From: a virus
Length of the DNA: 29,994 nucleotides
Direction: 5' to 3' (one strand)
IMG/VR virus record: IMGVR_UViG_3300034018_000147
Span: 1-29,994 of that record
Below the pieces are notes generated by a model, which searched no databases, was not told the origin of the DNA, and saw nothing but the letters and a program-made list of their open reading frames with translations. Numbering within the stretch: the first letter of the stretch is position 1; each line of letters begins with the position of its first letter. Shown piece by piece: positions 1 to 11,639 of this stretch. A program made the position numbers and the translations under genes.

Positions 1-23
1 ACAACTGAACGCAGGAGTTTGTA

Positions 24-131
24 ATGGATTATATTATGCTTGATTGGAAAACTTATTTGGCTGACCCAGAATTCTGGCAAGTAATTAGTCAAGAAAAAAA
101 CATTCCATTACATATTGGCTCAAGCAAATGA
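24..131 (+). CDS. Small hypothetical protein, 35 aa, first gene of the lipoprotein operon
   Basis: I do not recognise this short ORF. It begins with ATG and has a good Shine-Dalgarno, AGGAG, at about 13-17, six bases before the start. It reads MDYIMLDWKTYLADPEFW and on to a TGA. The stop overlaps the ATG of the next lipoprotein gene in an ATGA tetranucleotide, so translation is probably coupled. The peptide is acidic and aromatic-rich and has no signal peptide or membrane segment. The strong ribosome site and coupling are why I call it real despite its length. Its function is unknown. It could instead act as a leader peptide for the two downstream lipoprotein genes. Confidence 0.55.
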   Translation: MDYIMLDWKTYLADPEFWQVISQEKNIPLHIGSSK

Positions 132-331
132 AGTATATTATCTTACTAAGTGTTGTGCTTTCGGGTTGTGCTTCAGGCATTCAACGACCAAACTATGGTT
201 ACATGGTACCCATGTGTCAAAGTTTTCACGACAAAGGCGACTTTGCTGCCTGGGCACAATGTTCACAAAGTGTTCGCAATGTTGAATCACAAATTGGTCA
301 AACAATCATTATGGGCTTGCTTAAAAAATGA
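128..331 (+). CDS. Small lipoprotein A, 67 aa
   Basis: This is a predicted secreted lipoprotein. Residues 1-13 form a short hydrophobic signal peptide (MKYIILLSVVLSG), and residues 11-14 (LSGC) are a lipobox with Cys14 as the lipidated residue. The mature part is about 54 residues and contains two further cysteines. It belongs to no family I recognise. It overlaps the gene before and the gene after by ATGA, so three genes are coupled. Phage lipoproteins of this size include outer-membrane spanins (Rz1-like), superinfection-exclusion proteins and receptor-masking proteins. Nothing here separates these options. The signal peptide is almost the same as that of the next gene, which suggests duplication of the leader or of the whole gene followed by divergence. 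Confidence 0.7.
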   Translation: MKYIILLSVVLSGCASGIQRPNYGYMVPMCQSFHDKGDFAAWAQCSQSVRNVESQIGQTIIMGLLKK

Positions 332-582
332 AATACATATTATTGCTAAGTGTACTACTCACAGGTTGTGCTAGTAGTTGTAAAAGTCATTGCATACTTG
401 GCTTTGGTCCTGGTAACAGTGCGTTTGAAGCAATGGGCGATCATTACGACACAATGGACCCATGTCAATATCATGGTAAGCCTGCAGGATATAAACTTGC
501 TGATTTTTGCTTTGCCAATAAAGGCAAAACTGTTTATCGTGTTAGGGACATGAACGGTAAAACAATTTATAAGGTACAATAA
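328..582 (+). CDS. Small lipoprotein B, 84 aa
   Basis: This is a predicted lipoprotein. Its signal peptide is MKYILLLSVLLTG and its lipobox is LTGC at residues 11-14. The mature chain of about 71 residues has several cysteines (CASSCKSHC near the start, then DPCQYH and DFCFAN), which suggests a disulfide-stabilised periplasmic or surface protein. The C-terminal stretch, KTVYRVRDMNGKTIYKVQ, looks like a small beta hairpin. The start overlaps the stop of lipoprotein A (ATGA). I see no similarity to lipoprotein A beyond the leader. Possible roles are outer-membrane spanin, superinfection exclusion or host-surface modification. The sequence does not decide among these. Confidence 0.7.
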   Translation: MKYILLLSVLLTGCASSCKSHCILGFGPGNSAFEAMGDHYDTMDPCQYHGKPAGYKLADFCFANKGKTVYRVRDMNGKTIYKVQ

Positions 583-590
583 AAAACACT

Positions 591-890
591 ATGTTTATGA
601 ATAAACCAAAACAATTTGATAAGTTATATCAATGTACTATAGAATCATCTAAAAAAATAGTACAAAAACCATTTGATCCAATGAGTTATCCTTATCCTGA
701 TCCAAATAGTCCAGCCCGATTTCAAGAGGAAGTAATTGAATTTGTCAATATAAAAATGCCAAGAGAAGTATACGAACGATTCAATCAGAATTGGGAACAG
801 TATCTTACATTGATGGCAGTCGCAAGAGATAATCCACGCATCAACGAAGAATATCACAAATTACTAATGATGGTTAATTTGTTACAGTAA
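591..890 (+). CDS. Hypothetical protein, 99 aa (last gene of rightward operon)
   Basis: I do not recognise the family. The protein is soluble and charged, with no signal peptide. A proline- and tyrosine-rich stretch near residues 28-42 (FDPMSYPYPDPNSP) is followed by a probably helical half rich in Glu, Arg and Asn. Two in-frame starts compete: ATG at 591 and ATG at 597 (MNKPKQ). Neither has a close Shine-Dalgarno; an AAGG near 571 is too far for a strong site. The gene lies eight bases after lipoprotein B and is probably co-transcribed with it. The hairpin at 888-917 follows its stop and is likely to end the rightward transcript. Confidence 0.6.
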   Translation: MFMNKPKQFDKLYQCTIESSKKIVQKPFDPMSYPYPDPNSPARFQEEVIEFVNIKMPREVYERFNQNWEQYLTLMAVARDNPRINEEYHKLLMMVNLLQ

Positions 891-918
891 AAAAGCCCCA
901 ATATTTCTATTAGGGCTT
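888..918. terminator. Intrinsic terminator between convergent operons
   Basis: The inverted repeat AAAGCCC ... GGGCTTT encloses an inner AATA/TATT pairing with a TTTC loop and one mismatch. Read on the minus strand, the stem is followed directly by six T, the classical intrinsic terminator form. It would end the leftward structural transcript about 160 bases after the Dps-like gene. On the plus strand only TTT follows the stem, so termination of the lipoprotein operon is plausible but weaker. Bidirectional use is common between converging genes. Confidence 0.8.
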
Positions 919-1078
919 TAAGGATAACGGAATAAAAATGCTACAAAATTATTATAATATTATGTAGAGAATGCAATAAGGATAAAGTTAAATGGCATTA
1001 AAACTTTAACGGATATGCAATCAGTAGGATACGCATTCCCTACACACAACTATTTATCAATAGTAATAGTATATAAGA
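919..1078. other. Structured convergent intergenic region
   Basis: No gene of convincing size lies here. There is a long-range inverted repeat, TGTAGAGAATGC at 963-974 and GCATTCCCTACA at 1033-1044. In minus-strand RNA all 12 positions pair, one as G-U; in plus-strand RNA one pair becomes A-C. Inside it is a second short pairing, AAAGTT with AACTTT. The motif GGATA occurs four times between 920 and 1030. A TATAAT at 953-958 has no matching -35 element. The region would be the 3' untranslated end of the leftward transcript before the 888-918 terminator. Confidence 0.45.
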
Positions 1079-1513
1079 TTATTCTTGAGTGCTACGAAGT
1101 TTCCACATGATCTTACCTAATTCATCCATCTGACCTTCAATGAAGTTGATTAGACCATAGCACTTTTCTTCAACTGCCATGTCATGGCATTCTTCATAAT
1201 GATCCATTAGAATCTGACTATCTGCTAGTAAATCTTTGACCATTCGTAGTGCTTCTGGTCTTTCCTTACCATCTTCAATAGAACCAAGTTCCATAATTCG
1301 TTTTAGACTGAATGGTGCAATTGCTTGCATTACACGAATATGTTCAGGAATACTATCACTTGCTTCATCAGCAAATTTATATACTTCACCAAACAATTGA
1401 TGATACTGAACAAAGTCAGGACCTACAACATTAACATGAAAGCCATGAGCCTTTACATAGTATTGGTAGTTTGTTGCGAATAATCGCTTCATGCATTCTA
1501 TTAATTGTTCCAT
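1079..1513 (-). CDS. Dps-like ferritin-family protein, 144 aa
   Basis: This resembles the Dps/ferritin-like four-helix bundle family, whose members oxidise ferrous iron with peroxide, store the ferric product and often protect DNA. The region FHVNVVGPDFVQYHQLF (residues 25-41) aligns with the family signature HWNVKGPxFFxLHExF. His26, His38, Asp53 and Glu57 are spaced exactly as the Dps ferroxidase ligands (12, 15 and 4 residues apart). The ligand normally four residues after the second His is Gly42, with Glu43 next to it, and the usual Trp after the first His is Val27. The length is typical of a short Dps without the Lys-rich tail. It is the last gene of the leftward block, three bases after the small membrane protein gene. 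Its start has an AAAGGT site. The activity of the altered centre is uncertain. Confidence 0.72.
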   Translation of the reverse strand: MEQLIECMKRLFATNYQYYVKAHGFHVNVVGPDFVQYHQLFGEVYKFADEASDSIPEHIRVMQAIAPFSLKRIMELGSIEDGKERPEALRMVKDLLADSQILMDHYEECHDMAVEEKCYGLINFIEGQMDELGKIMWKLRSTQE

Positions 1514-1515
1514 TT

Positions 1516-1713
1516 TTATTTTACCTTTGATGTAGTATTTAGTTTATCTTCTATTCTGTCAAGTTGTTTAGTTGACTGTTCCATTTGACTATGAACGACT
1601 GCGACCTTTGTTGTCAATTCATCTATTTTACCATTCATTGAGAGGTAGCCAGTACCACCAAATCCTAGTGCGGTAATAACTATCCATGACAGTTGTTTAA
1701 GGCTGAATTCCAT
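1516..1713 (-). CDS. Small one-helix membrane protein with coiled coil (holin- or spanin-like candidate)
   Basis: This 65-residue protein has one hydrophobic segment at about residues 8-26 (LSWIVITALGFGGTGYL). A polar, probably coiled-coil tail follows with heptad-like spacing (KIDELTTKVAVVHSQMEQ, then KQLDRIEDKLN). The layout resembles small phage membrane proteins annotated as holin-like, XhlA-like (although XhlA has the helix at the other end) or short inner-membrane spanins. It overlaps the 75-aa gene by 17 bases and sits at the end of the late operon, a usual place for lysis functions. No endolysin is visible in the window, so a lysis role is inferred from topology and position only. Confidence 0.55.
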   Translation of the reverse strand: MEFSLKQLSWIVITALGFGGTGYLSMNGKIDELTTKVAVVHSQMEQSTKQLDRIEDKLNTTSKVK

Positions 1714-1924
1714 TTGTTTCTTCTGGTAATGGTAAGTTAAAAAAGATTCTGGCTAGTTCTTCACTATCAAAGTAATACCAATCATTGACTGGATATGTAT
1801 AGGTATCTTTTAAGTATATGTCTAGTTCTATGCCATCTGGAAAAATGACAAAGTTAGGAGCATAAAATAGTTCTTCATTTTCTTTTTTGTAAAAGCCTGG
1901 GCTTGGTGTTGTTTCTTCAATCAT
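1697..1924 (-). CDS. Conserved-looking small phage protein, 75 aa
   Basis: This is a soluble acidic protein with many aromatic residues. It begins with a PSPGFYKKENEELFYAPNFV pattern and continues with DTYTYPVNDWYYFDSEELA. I recall similar short proteins (PGFYK ... LLYAPN ... DTYTYP-DGW-WFDSEEEA) as frequent hypotheticals beside fibre genes in environmental phages, but no function is known to me. It starts three bases after the stop of the LRR protein, behind an AGGA site. Its 3' end overlaps the small membrane protein. Position suggests either a fibre-associated protein or a late accessory protein. Confidence 0.65.
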   Translation of the reverse strand: MIEETTPSPGFYKKENEELFYAPNFVIFPDGIELDIYLKDTYTYPVNDWYYFDSEELARIFFNLPLPEETNGIQP

Positions 1925-1927
1925 ATA

Positions 1928-4030
1928 TTATCCTGTTATGGTCCATCCCTTGTATGCTGCCAAGTTTGTATTTAATGTTCTAGTTGTTACATTTGTTGCT
2001 GTTCCATTACCTGCAGGATAAGCACTCAATATAACATTAGCATTAGTATTAACTGTGGTAACCAATATGTTAACACGCATGTTTGCTGTACCATTAGTAA
2101 ATGTAATTGGTGTTCCACCTTGTGTTGTGCTAATATCATAAGTGTATGGACCTGCTCCAGCACGATTGCTTGTATAGTAAAGTGTATTTGCTACTGCATT
2201 ACTTGTAGTAACTGTAGTAAATGATACGATTGTATTAGCATCTATTACTGATGCCACACTTACTTTATTACTTGTAAGTGTGCCGGCATAACCTAAGTTA
2301 ACATTGGCTGTATTACTAACTTGTGCCCCGACTATAACACCGACTGTATTAGCCATGGTCATTACATTACTTGTATTAGTCCATGTTGCTGTTTTAGTCA
2401 ATGAAGTATCAGCACCTGGGTTACCAGTAATTGTTAGTGTTTGCCCTGCTCCACTACCTAAATTACCCATCATTGTATTTAATGATGAAGTATTTAGACT
2501 GCATTGACTATAACTTATTGAAAATCTTACTCCATATACATCACTAGTAGTTATGGGAGATGATGTGCCTACAGTGTTACCAGCAGCACCTAATATAAGG
2601 GCTTGACCACTACCAACTGTTGATAAATTATAAGCCGGTAAACTACGAAGATTTAAGCAAGAATTAAACATGGAAGCAACGGTAGTAGCACTTGCTGTAT
2701 TCAAATTTGGCGCATCTTGTATTAAAGGTAAACCTTGAAATGTACTAGAAAAATTAGTGCAATTTGCTGTATCTAAATTTGGTATTGTTTGTATTAACAA
2801 ACAATTTTGATATGTTGAAGTTAAATTAGTAACTTTTGGAGTATGTGTTATTGGTATTGTAAGTAAACTAGAACAATTTAAGAATGTCTGTGATAGAGAT
2901 GTAACATTTGCTGTATTAGGAAAATTAAACTGACTTAAGTTATTACAACCATTAAATGTTGCTGACATAGTTACAGCAGCCGCCGTAAAATTTCCACTAA
3001 TATTAACCGTTTTTAACGAAACGGCTCCGGAAAATGAACTAGTAAAACTACTACAATTATTAAGATTAGAAATTGATATAGAAACAAGACCTGTAGCCGA
3101 CTGAAAAGTTGAATTTAAGTTTACTGCGCTTGGTAAATTTAATGGTTGGATAGAAGTTAAAGATACACAACTTCTAAATGCTGACCCCAAATCAGTCACA
3201 TTGGCAGTTGAGGTAAATCCACCAAAATATTTTAATTTATAACAATTAAAAAAAGTACTATTTAGACTGGTGTTTAATGGTGTTTTGTACGCAGGAACAC
3301 TTATTAAATTATAACAATTAGTAAAGGTTTGTTGCATAGTATTAACACTGGAAGTATCAAAATACGGCGCATAAAGCAATGATGAACAATTATAAAACAT
3401 TGTATTCATTGTATTCCAAGTTGACATATCACAATCAAATATTACACTTCTTAATGCAACACACCAATAAAAGAACTCACTTTGACTAACATATGATGCT
3501 GATTTACTTACCCATCTAAATCTTTGTAACAATGGTAAAGAAATTGTGTTATTATTAGCACCAATAATAACACTTGTTAAATTAGGACTACCAACTTCAA
3601 TGTCTAACCATTTTGCCACCCATGTAGCAGTAGTACTTACTACTCCGCTATAATTTGGTCTATTACGAATAGTAACAGTTACTAAATTTGCTGTTTGTGG
3701 AGTTACTGTTATTGTTACTTGTTTATAACCATAACTAGTTAAATTACCCACAGAAGCATAGGTATATTGATGATTTGCCTGTGTGCCGCTTGCAATATTT
3801 TCACTTGTGCCATCACCCCAATCAATTGTATAATTACCAGTACTTACCGTAGCAGTTAATGCTACATAATTATCTTCATTATTTGGATATACAGCATATA
3901 CTCCGGTAAATTTCTGTTCAGTTGCTCCAACCGGCGTCAATGCTACCCATTCACTTGGTCTTACATAGGGAGGTGGGGTAACTAATAGTTTAGATGTTGT
4001 TTGTCTAGGAACGGCATATCCAAAACTCAT
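1928..4030 (-). CDS. BspA-like leucine-rich-repeat surface/tail adhesin with PKD-like domain, 700 aa
   Basis: This is a probable receptor-binding or adhesive virion protein. The N-terminal part has a PKD-like beta domain with the motif IDWGDGT at residues 69-75. From about residue 190 to 470 there are some eleven repeats of 24 residues with the core (T/M)F-x-N-C-x-x-L. This is the pattern of DUF285/BspA-type leucine-rich repeats known from bacterial surface proteins. The C-terminal region (about 500-700) is Thr/Asn/Val-rich beta sequence; it includes a TTQGG ... ANMRVN segment like one in the 252-aa protein at 8089-8847. There is no signal peptide, as expected for a virion part. The start overlaps the 108-aa gene stop as TAATG, behind GGAG. 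The LRR array could bind protein or glycan receptors; this is inferred. Confidence 0.75.
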   Translation of the reverse strand: MSFGYAVPRQTTSKLLVTPPPYVRPSEWVALTPVGATEQKFTGVYAVYPNNEDNYVALTATVSTGNYTIDWGDGTSENIASGTQANHQYTYASVGNLTSYGYKQVTITVTPQTANLVTVTIRNRPNYSGVVSTTATWVAKWLDIEVGSPNLTSVIIGANNNTISLPLLQRFRWVSKSASYVSQSEFFYWCVALRSVIFDCDMSTWNTMNTMFYNCSSLLYAPYFDTSSVNTMQQTFTNCYNLISVPAYKTPLNTSLNSTFFNCYKLKYFGGFTSTANVTDLGSAFRSCVSLTSIQPLNLPSAVNLNSTFQSATGLVSISISNLNNCSSFTSSFSGAVSLKTVNISGNFTAAAVTMSATFNGCNNLSQFNFPNTANVTSLSQTFLNCSSLLTIPITHTPKVTNLTSTYQNCLLIQTIPNLDTANCTNFSSTFQGLPLIQDAPNLNTASATTVASMFNSCLNLRSLPAYNLSTVGSGQALILGAAGNTVGTSSPITTSDVYGVRFSISYSQCSLNTSSLNTMMGNLGSGAGQTLTITGNPGADTSLTKTATWTNTSNVMTMANTVGVIVGAQVSNTANVNLGYAGTLTSNKVSVASVIDANTIVSFTTVTTSNAVANTLYYTSNRAGAGPYTYDISTTQGGTPITFTNGTANMRVNILVTTVNTNANVILSAYPAGNGTATNVTTRTLNTNLAAYKGWTITG

Positions 4031-4356
4031 TATGTTATCTCCGAACCAAACAAATTAAATGATACATTTGCTGTACCTGCATATACTGTTATAACATCAG
4101 TGTTTGCTATTGCTGTACCAATTGTTAAAAACATAGTATCATTGGCATTAACAATGGTATCAAAAACAACATATTGTTTTGCTTCAATTGCTGCATTGGC
4201 AACTCTTACTGCTGCTCTTATATTGGTACTTGTTCCTTGATTACATATACTTAATGTACTACATACTGCCCCGTTTGCTGTAGCGCAAGTGTACAATGTT
4301 GTATTTGTGTTTGCTGATGGGATAGATTGTCCCAATACTTTATAAGTTGTTGCCAT
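4030..4356 (-). CDS. Small conserved structural protein (beta-rich, fibre-associated), 108 aa
   Basis: The sequence begins MATTYKVLGQSIPSANTNTT and continues with AAVRVANAAIEAKQYVVFDT, then NDTMFLTIG and YAGTANVSFNLFGSEIT. I recognise this as a family common in phages of aquatic bacteria, always near fibre genes and predicted as a small all-beta sandwich. It has no assigned function that I know; a trimeric fibre tip or fibre connector is likely. It lies one base after the collagen-like fibre gene, with GGCGGA as ribosome site inside that gene's end, and its stop overlaps the LRR gene start. This tight packing suggests that the collagen fibre, this protein and the LRR protein are made together. 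Confidence 0.75.
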   Translation of the reverse strand: MATTYKVLGQSIPSANTNTTLYTCATANGAVCSTLSICNQGTSTNIRAAVRVANAAIEAKQYVVFDTIVNANDTMFLTIGTAIANTDVITVYAGTANVSFNLFGSEIT

Positions 4357-4357
4357 G

Positions 4358-8847
<4,490 letters not shown>

Positions 8848-8878
8848 ATTGTTTTTCCTTTGCTAACTCGCATGTTGA

Positions 8879-8906
8879 CGAACAGTTGCTGCCTCGCAAC
8901 TGTTCG
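8879..8906. promoter_or_regulatory. Strong 11-bp hairpin in the leader of the 252-aa gene
   Basis: CGAACAGTTGC and its exact reverse complement GCAACTGTTCG flank a six-base loop. The stem lies in the 84-base gap between the propeller gene and the 252-aa gene, 32 bases before the latter's ATG. No T-run follows on either strand, so it is not a classical terminator. A transcript-stabilising or processing hairpin at the 5' end of the fibre mRNA is the likeliest role. Confidence 0.7.
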
Positions 8907-8921
8907 TGTGTGTATATAATC

Positions 8922-8929
8922 TATTTATG
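8922..8929 (-). promoter_or_regulatory. Late-promoter-like box CATAAATA upstream of the 252-aa gene
   Basis: The minus strand reads CATAAATAGATTA. It shares ATAAATA(G/C)ATTA with boxes before the portal, scaffold and tail chaperone genes. It is 75 bases before the 252-aa start and directly before the 8879-8906 hairpin, so a transcript from it would begin close to that hairpin. Confidence 0.5.
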
Positions 8930-8931
8930 CT

Positions 8932-10101
8932 TTATGAAAAAATAGAAGCAACATATATGGTATTATTAAAATTAACGCTTCCAACCGCAGAAACTCCTAT
9001 AGTATTGCTATTATTAGTAATTGTTACCCCTTTACCAAAAGATGTAGTATTAATGACATCAGGGTATAAAAGAGTTTCTACTAATGACCATGTAGTAGAA
9101 GAAGTTTTACGAAAAATTGATGCTTGACCTTTGTTACTGTTTTGTTGCGGTTCACCTAGGACAATAGTATCAGCATTGTCGCTAATGCTTAATGAACTAA
9201 AGACAGTACCTAAAGAAAATTTATAAATTTCTGACCAAGTGCCACTAATTAGTTGAAATACATAACAAGTATCATAAGCAGATGGGCTAGAATTAATAAC
9301 TACACAATATTGTCCAGTAGAATCCGTTGATACGATTCTTCCAAATTGATCTCCATTTGTAGCATCACTGGCTTGTAATGTTTGTTGTAGTGACCATGTA
9401 GTTCCACTGCGGGTGTACATATAAACTTTTCCAATAGCAAATGGTGATTGAGGGGCACCAAGTGCTAATAAATCTCCATTAGTTGAAGTTATTGAGCAAG
9501 ATGCACCAAGCAAATCATCGGTAATTGTATCTATTATAGTTTGTTGTAGTGACCAGGTTGATCCAGATTTAATATAAACATATGCTGTACCTTTATTAGT
9601 TGCAGGATAATATGGATTTGAGATAGCAATATAATTTCCATTTTGACTAATAGAAACTGAAGTTCCAACAAATTGATTATTTACTGGTTGTAATGTTTGT
9701 TGTAATGACCATGTTGTACCGCTTCTACTATAAACATATGCTCTACCGTCTGGAACACCACTTACATTTACTTGTCCAATTACAATTGTAGAACCCGTGT
9801 AATCAATATCAACACTATCAAGTTGAGCATTACTTAAATCAGTGGGAGTGTATATTTTTTGTATTACCCATGATGTAGAACCAGTACCAGATTTAATATA
9901 TATGTTAATATAACTATTACTACCGGATCCGATAACATTTCCAATTACAACTACATAATTGCCATCACCACTGATTGCTATCTTACCGGTGGCGCCATTC
10001 CATGCTAACGATTGTAAAAATAACCATGGATATGTACTTGGTATTCCACCTGCAGTCCATCCGCGAATACTTGCGTTTGTATAAGTTGATTTCAAACTCA
10101 T
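8932..10101 (-). CDS. Beta-propeller (FG-GAP/YVTN-like) tail fibre protein, 389 aa
   Basis: The whole protein is a repeat of about 50 residues, with strands like RAYVYSRSGTTWSLQQTLQ and TAYVYIKSGSTWSLQQTI followed by FVGTSVSISQNGNYIAISNP. I count six full units plus an N-terminal and a C-terminal piece (TIYVASIFS). This fits a seven-bladed beta-propeller closed by strands from both ends. Such FG-GAP-like propellers bind ligands on cell surfaces in many organisms. In this setting a receptor-binding or enzyme-like fibre head is likely. The first 30 residues (MSLKSTYTNASIRGWTAGG) have no signal peptide and may attach to the virion. It overlaps the 333-aa fibre gene by one base (TAATG). Confidence 0.72.
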   Translation of the reverse strand: MSLKSTYTNASIRGWTAGGIPSTYPWLFLQSLAWNGATGKIAISGDGNYVVVIGNVIGSGSNSYINIYIKSGTGSTSWVIQKIYTPTDLSNAQLDSVDIDYTGSTIVIGQVNVSGVPDGRAYVYSRSGTTWSLQQTLQPVNNQFVGTSVSISQNGNYIAISNPYYPATNKGTAYVYIKSGSTWSLQQTIIDTITDDLLGASCSITSTNGDLLALGAPQSPFAIGKVYMYTRSGTTWSLQQTLQASDATNGDQFGRIVSTDSTGQYCVVINSSPSAYDTCYVFQLISGTWSEIYKFSLGTVFSSLSISDNADTIVLGEPQQNSNKGQASIFRKTSSTTWSLVETLLYPDVINTTSFGKGVTITNNSNTIGVSAVGSVNFNNTIYVASIFS

Positions 10102-11102
10102 TAACTATACCTTGTGAAACTTCCTAGCACATCATAAGTAGGAGTCGTAGATGTTTTTATAACAGTAAATGTATAAGAATTTTTTGAATTTGCCACCGGT
10201 AAAGGAGAAGCACCTGCTGCGTATTTTATAGTTTGTGCTGAACCGTCAATTTCTACGGCAGTAACATAATACACATTAGCACCAGTTGTTAAAACATATG
10301 ATGAAGTAATACTTTGTCCATTAGCAATTAATGAATTTGCTGTTGTTGTAGAATTACCTCTAAAATTTAATACTAAATTTGCTGCTGCGTTGGCAGTACT
10401 ATATTTTATAACATTACTTAAAAAATCAAAATTGTATGTACCGGTTTGTGCTCCTAATAGTTGAACATTTTCAATTGCGTAAGTTGCCGCATTTATATTA
10501 CCTGCATAAGAAGAATAATTTGCATTGCCTACTATACCGGTAACATTGGGTCCTTGAATATTAGATAACAAAGTTCCACTACCACTGAAATAATTTCCAA
10601 TAATTACATTACCGGAAATGTTTCCACCTACAGTTAAAACATTAGTAACATTGTTAAAAGTTAAGTTAGCACTTCCATCAAAATTACCATTAGTATTAAA
10701 TTGAATTGAAGTGTTTGACCCACCAGGTGATAAAGAACCCGCGGCCCATGATAAATTACCATTGCCGTTAGTTTGCATAAAGTATCCTAAATTTCCTCCG
10801 GGTACATGAAAATTAGCAATGTTAGAAAGGGTTAAGTTAGAAAAAGTACCATTGCTAATATTGGCATTACTCATGGTAACTACACCATTAACAGCATCAA
10901 ATGTAAAAGCATTTGACCCACCAAGTAATCCACCATTATTATATTGTACTGTTCCATTAGCACCGCTAGCAATAGATATACCGGCGCCGCCAGCAAAAAA
11001 TGTCAAGTTTAGCGCATCTGGCGTAAAGGTCAATTGATTGGTGTTTACTGTAACACCCAAATCAATTGGTGATATAACAATGTTTGCGTTTATATCAGAC
11101 AT
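10101..11102 (-). CDS. Modular tail fibre protein, 333 aa
   Basis: The N-terminal 60 residues are unique. The middle contains fibre modules shared with the collagen-like fibre and the 304-aa protein: MQTNGNGNLSWAAG, then SNTSIQFNTNGNFDG, then TLLSNIQGPNVTGIVGNANY. The C-terminal 110 residues (NFRGNSTTTANSLIANGQSI, then YYVTAVEIDGSAQTIKYAAG, then YTFTVIKTSTTPTYDVLGS) match a C-terminal domain widespread in cyanophage and other aquatic-phage fibres. This domain is probably a trimerising or virion-binding beta fold. The gene overlaps both neighbours by one base (stop/start sharing), so it is co-translated with the 168-aa and propeller proteins. Confidence 0.75.
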   Translation of the reverse strand: MSDINANIVISPIDLGVTVNTNQLTFTPDALNLTFFAGGAGISIASGANGTVQYNNGGLLGGSNAFTFDAVNGVVTMSNANISNGTFSNLTLSNIANFHVPGGNLGYFMQTNGNGNLSWAAGSLSPGGSNTSIQFNTNGNFDGSANLTFNNVTNVLTVGGNISGNVIIGNYFSGSGTLLSNIQGPNVTGIVGNANYSSYAGNINAATYAIENVQLLGAQTGTYNFDFLSNVIKYSTANAAANLVLNFRGNSTTTANSLIANGQSITSSYVLTTGANVYYVTAVEIDGSAQTIKYAAGASPLPVANSKNSYTFTVIKTSTTPTYDVLGSFTRYS

Positions 11103-11608
11103 TATTGATACCTTACAATGAATCCTATTGGTTCACGGTTAAAATCTACTAAACTACTTAATGCGTCAGTTCTTTGTACACCCAATGTTAAAATAACTAA
11201 TGTACTATTAGCACTAGAATTTGCTAATGATATTACTGGAGTAGCATTTGGTGATCCTGTGCCACCTGTCAAGTTTGTTGGAATATAGATATATCCTATT
11301 CCACTTGCTGCTGTTGTAAATGCTGCGGTAAGATTAGCACTATATGTGCCTCCACCAGTACTTGGCTGTGGACTATCTAATGTTAAATTACCAAGCGTTA
11401 CTGAGTTTTCATCTGGATACGCAACTGTATCTACAGTATAAAACTTTGCTGCTGTACTTAATGCCCAACCAGTACAATTTATACTATTGCCTGTGCTATC
11501 TAAAAAACTAAATGGTATCGTGTAACTTTCACCTGTATATATCTCAAGACACTGGATAGGTGTTCCAGCAATTGTCATCGTTCTTGAACCGTTTAATAAT
11601 AAACTCAC
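11102..11608 (-). CDS. Beta-rich tail/baseplate protein, 168 aa
   Basis: I do not recognise a family with confidence. The protein is Thr/Ser/Asn-rich and beta-like throughout, with a short stretch GESYTIPFSFLDSTGNSINC near residues 26-45. This stretch recalls the N-terminal domain of upper baseplate (BppU-like) proteins, which contain a similar Y-x-x-x-F-x-F-x-D-x-x-G-x-x-x-x-L pattern. That link is weak. The start is GTG at 11608, chosen because AAGGAG lies about nine bases before it and no ATG is better placed. A promoter-like TATAAATA box lies about 32 bases upstream. It opens the fibre operon 11608-8932. Confidence 0.55.
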   Translation of the reverse strand: MSLLLNGSRTMTIAGTPIQCLEIYTGESYTIPFSFLDSTGNSINCTGWALSTAAKFYTVDTVAYPDENSVTLGNLTLDSPQPSTGGGTYSANLTAAFTTAASGIGYIYIPTNLTGGTGSPNATPVISLANSSANSTLVILTLGVQRTDALSSLVDFNREPIGFIVRYQ

Positions 11609-11639
11609 CTTGTATTCTCCTTATTTTATTTCTTATATC

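Noticed and set aside
953-958. TATAAT as a bacterial -10 element
   Set aside because: No -35 element lies at the right distance on either strand, and the local sequence is very AT-rich.
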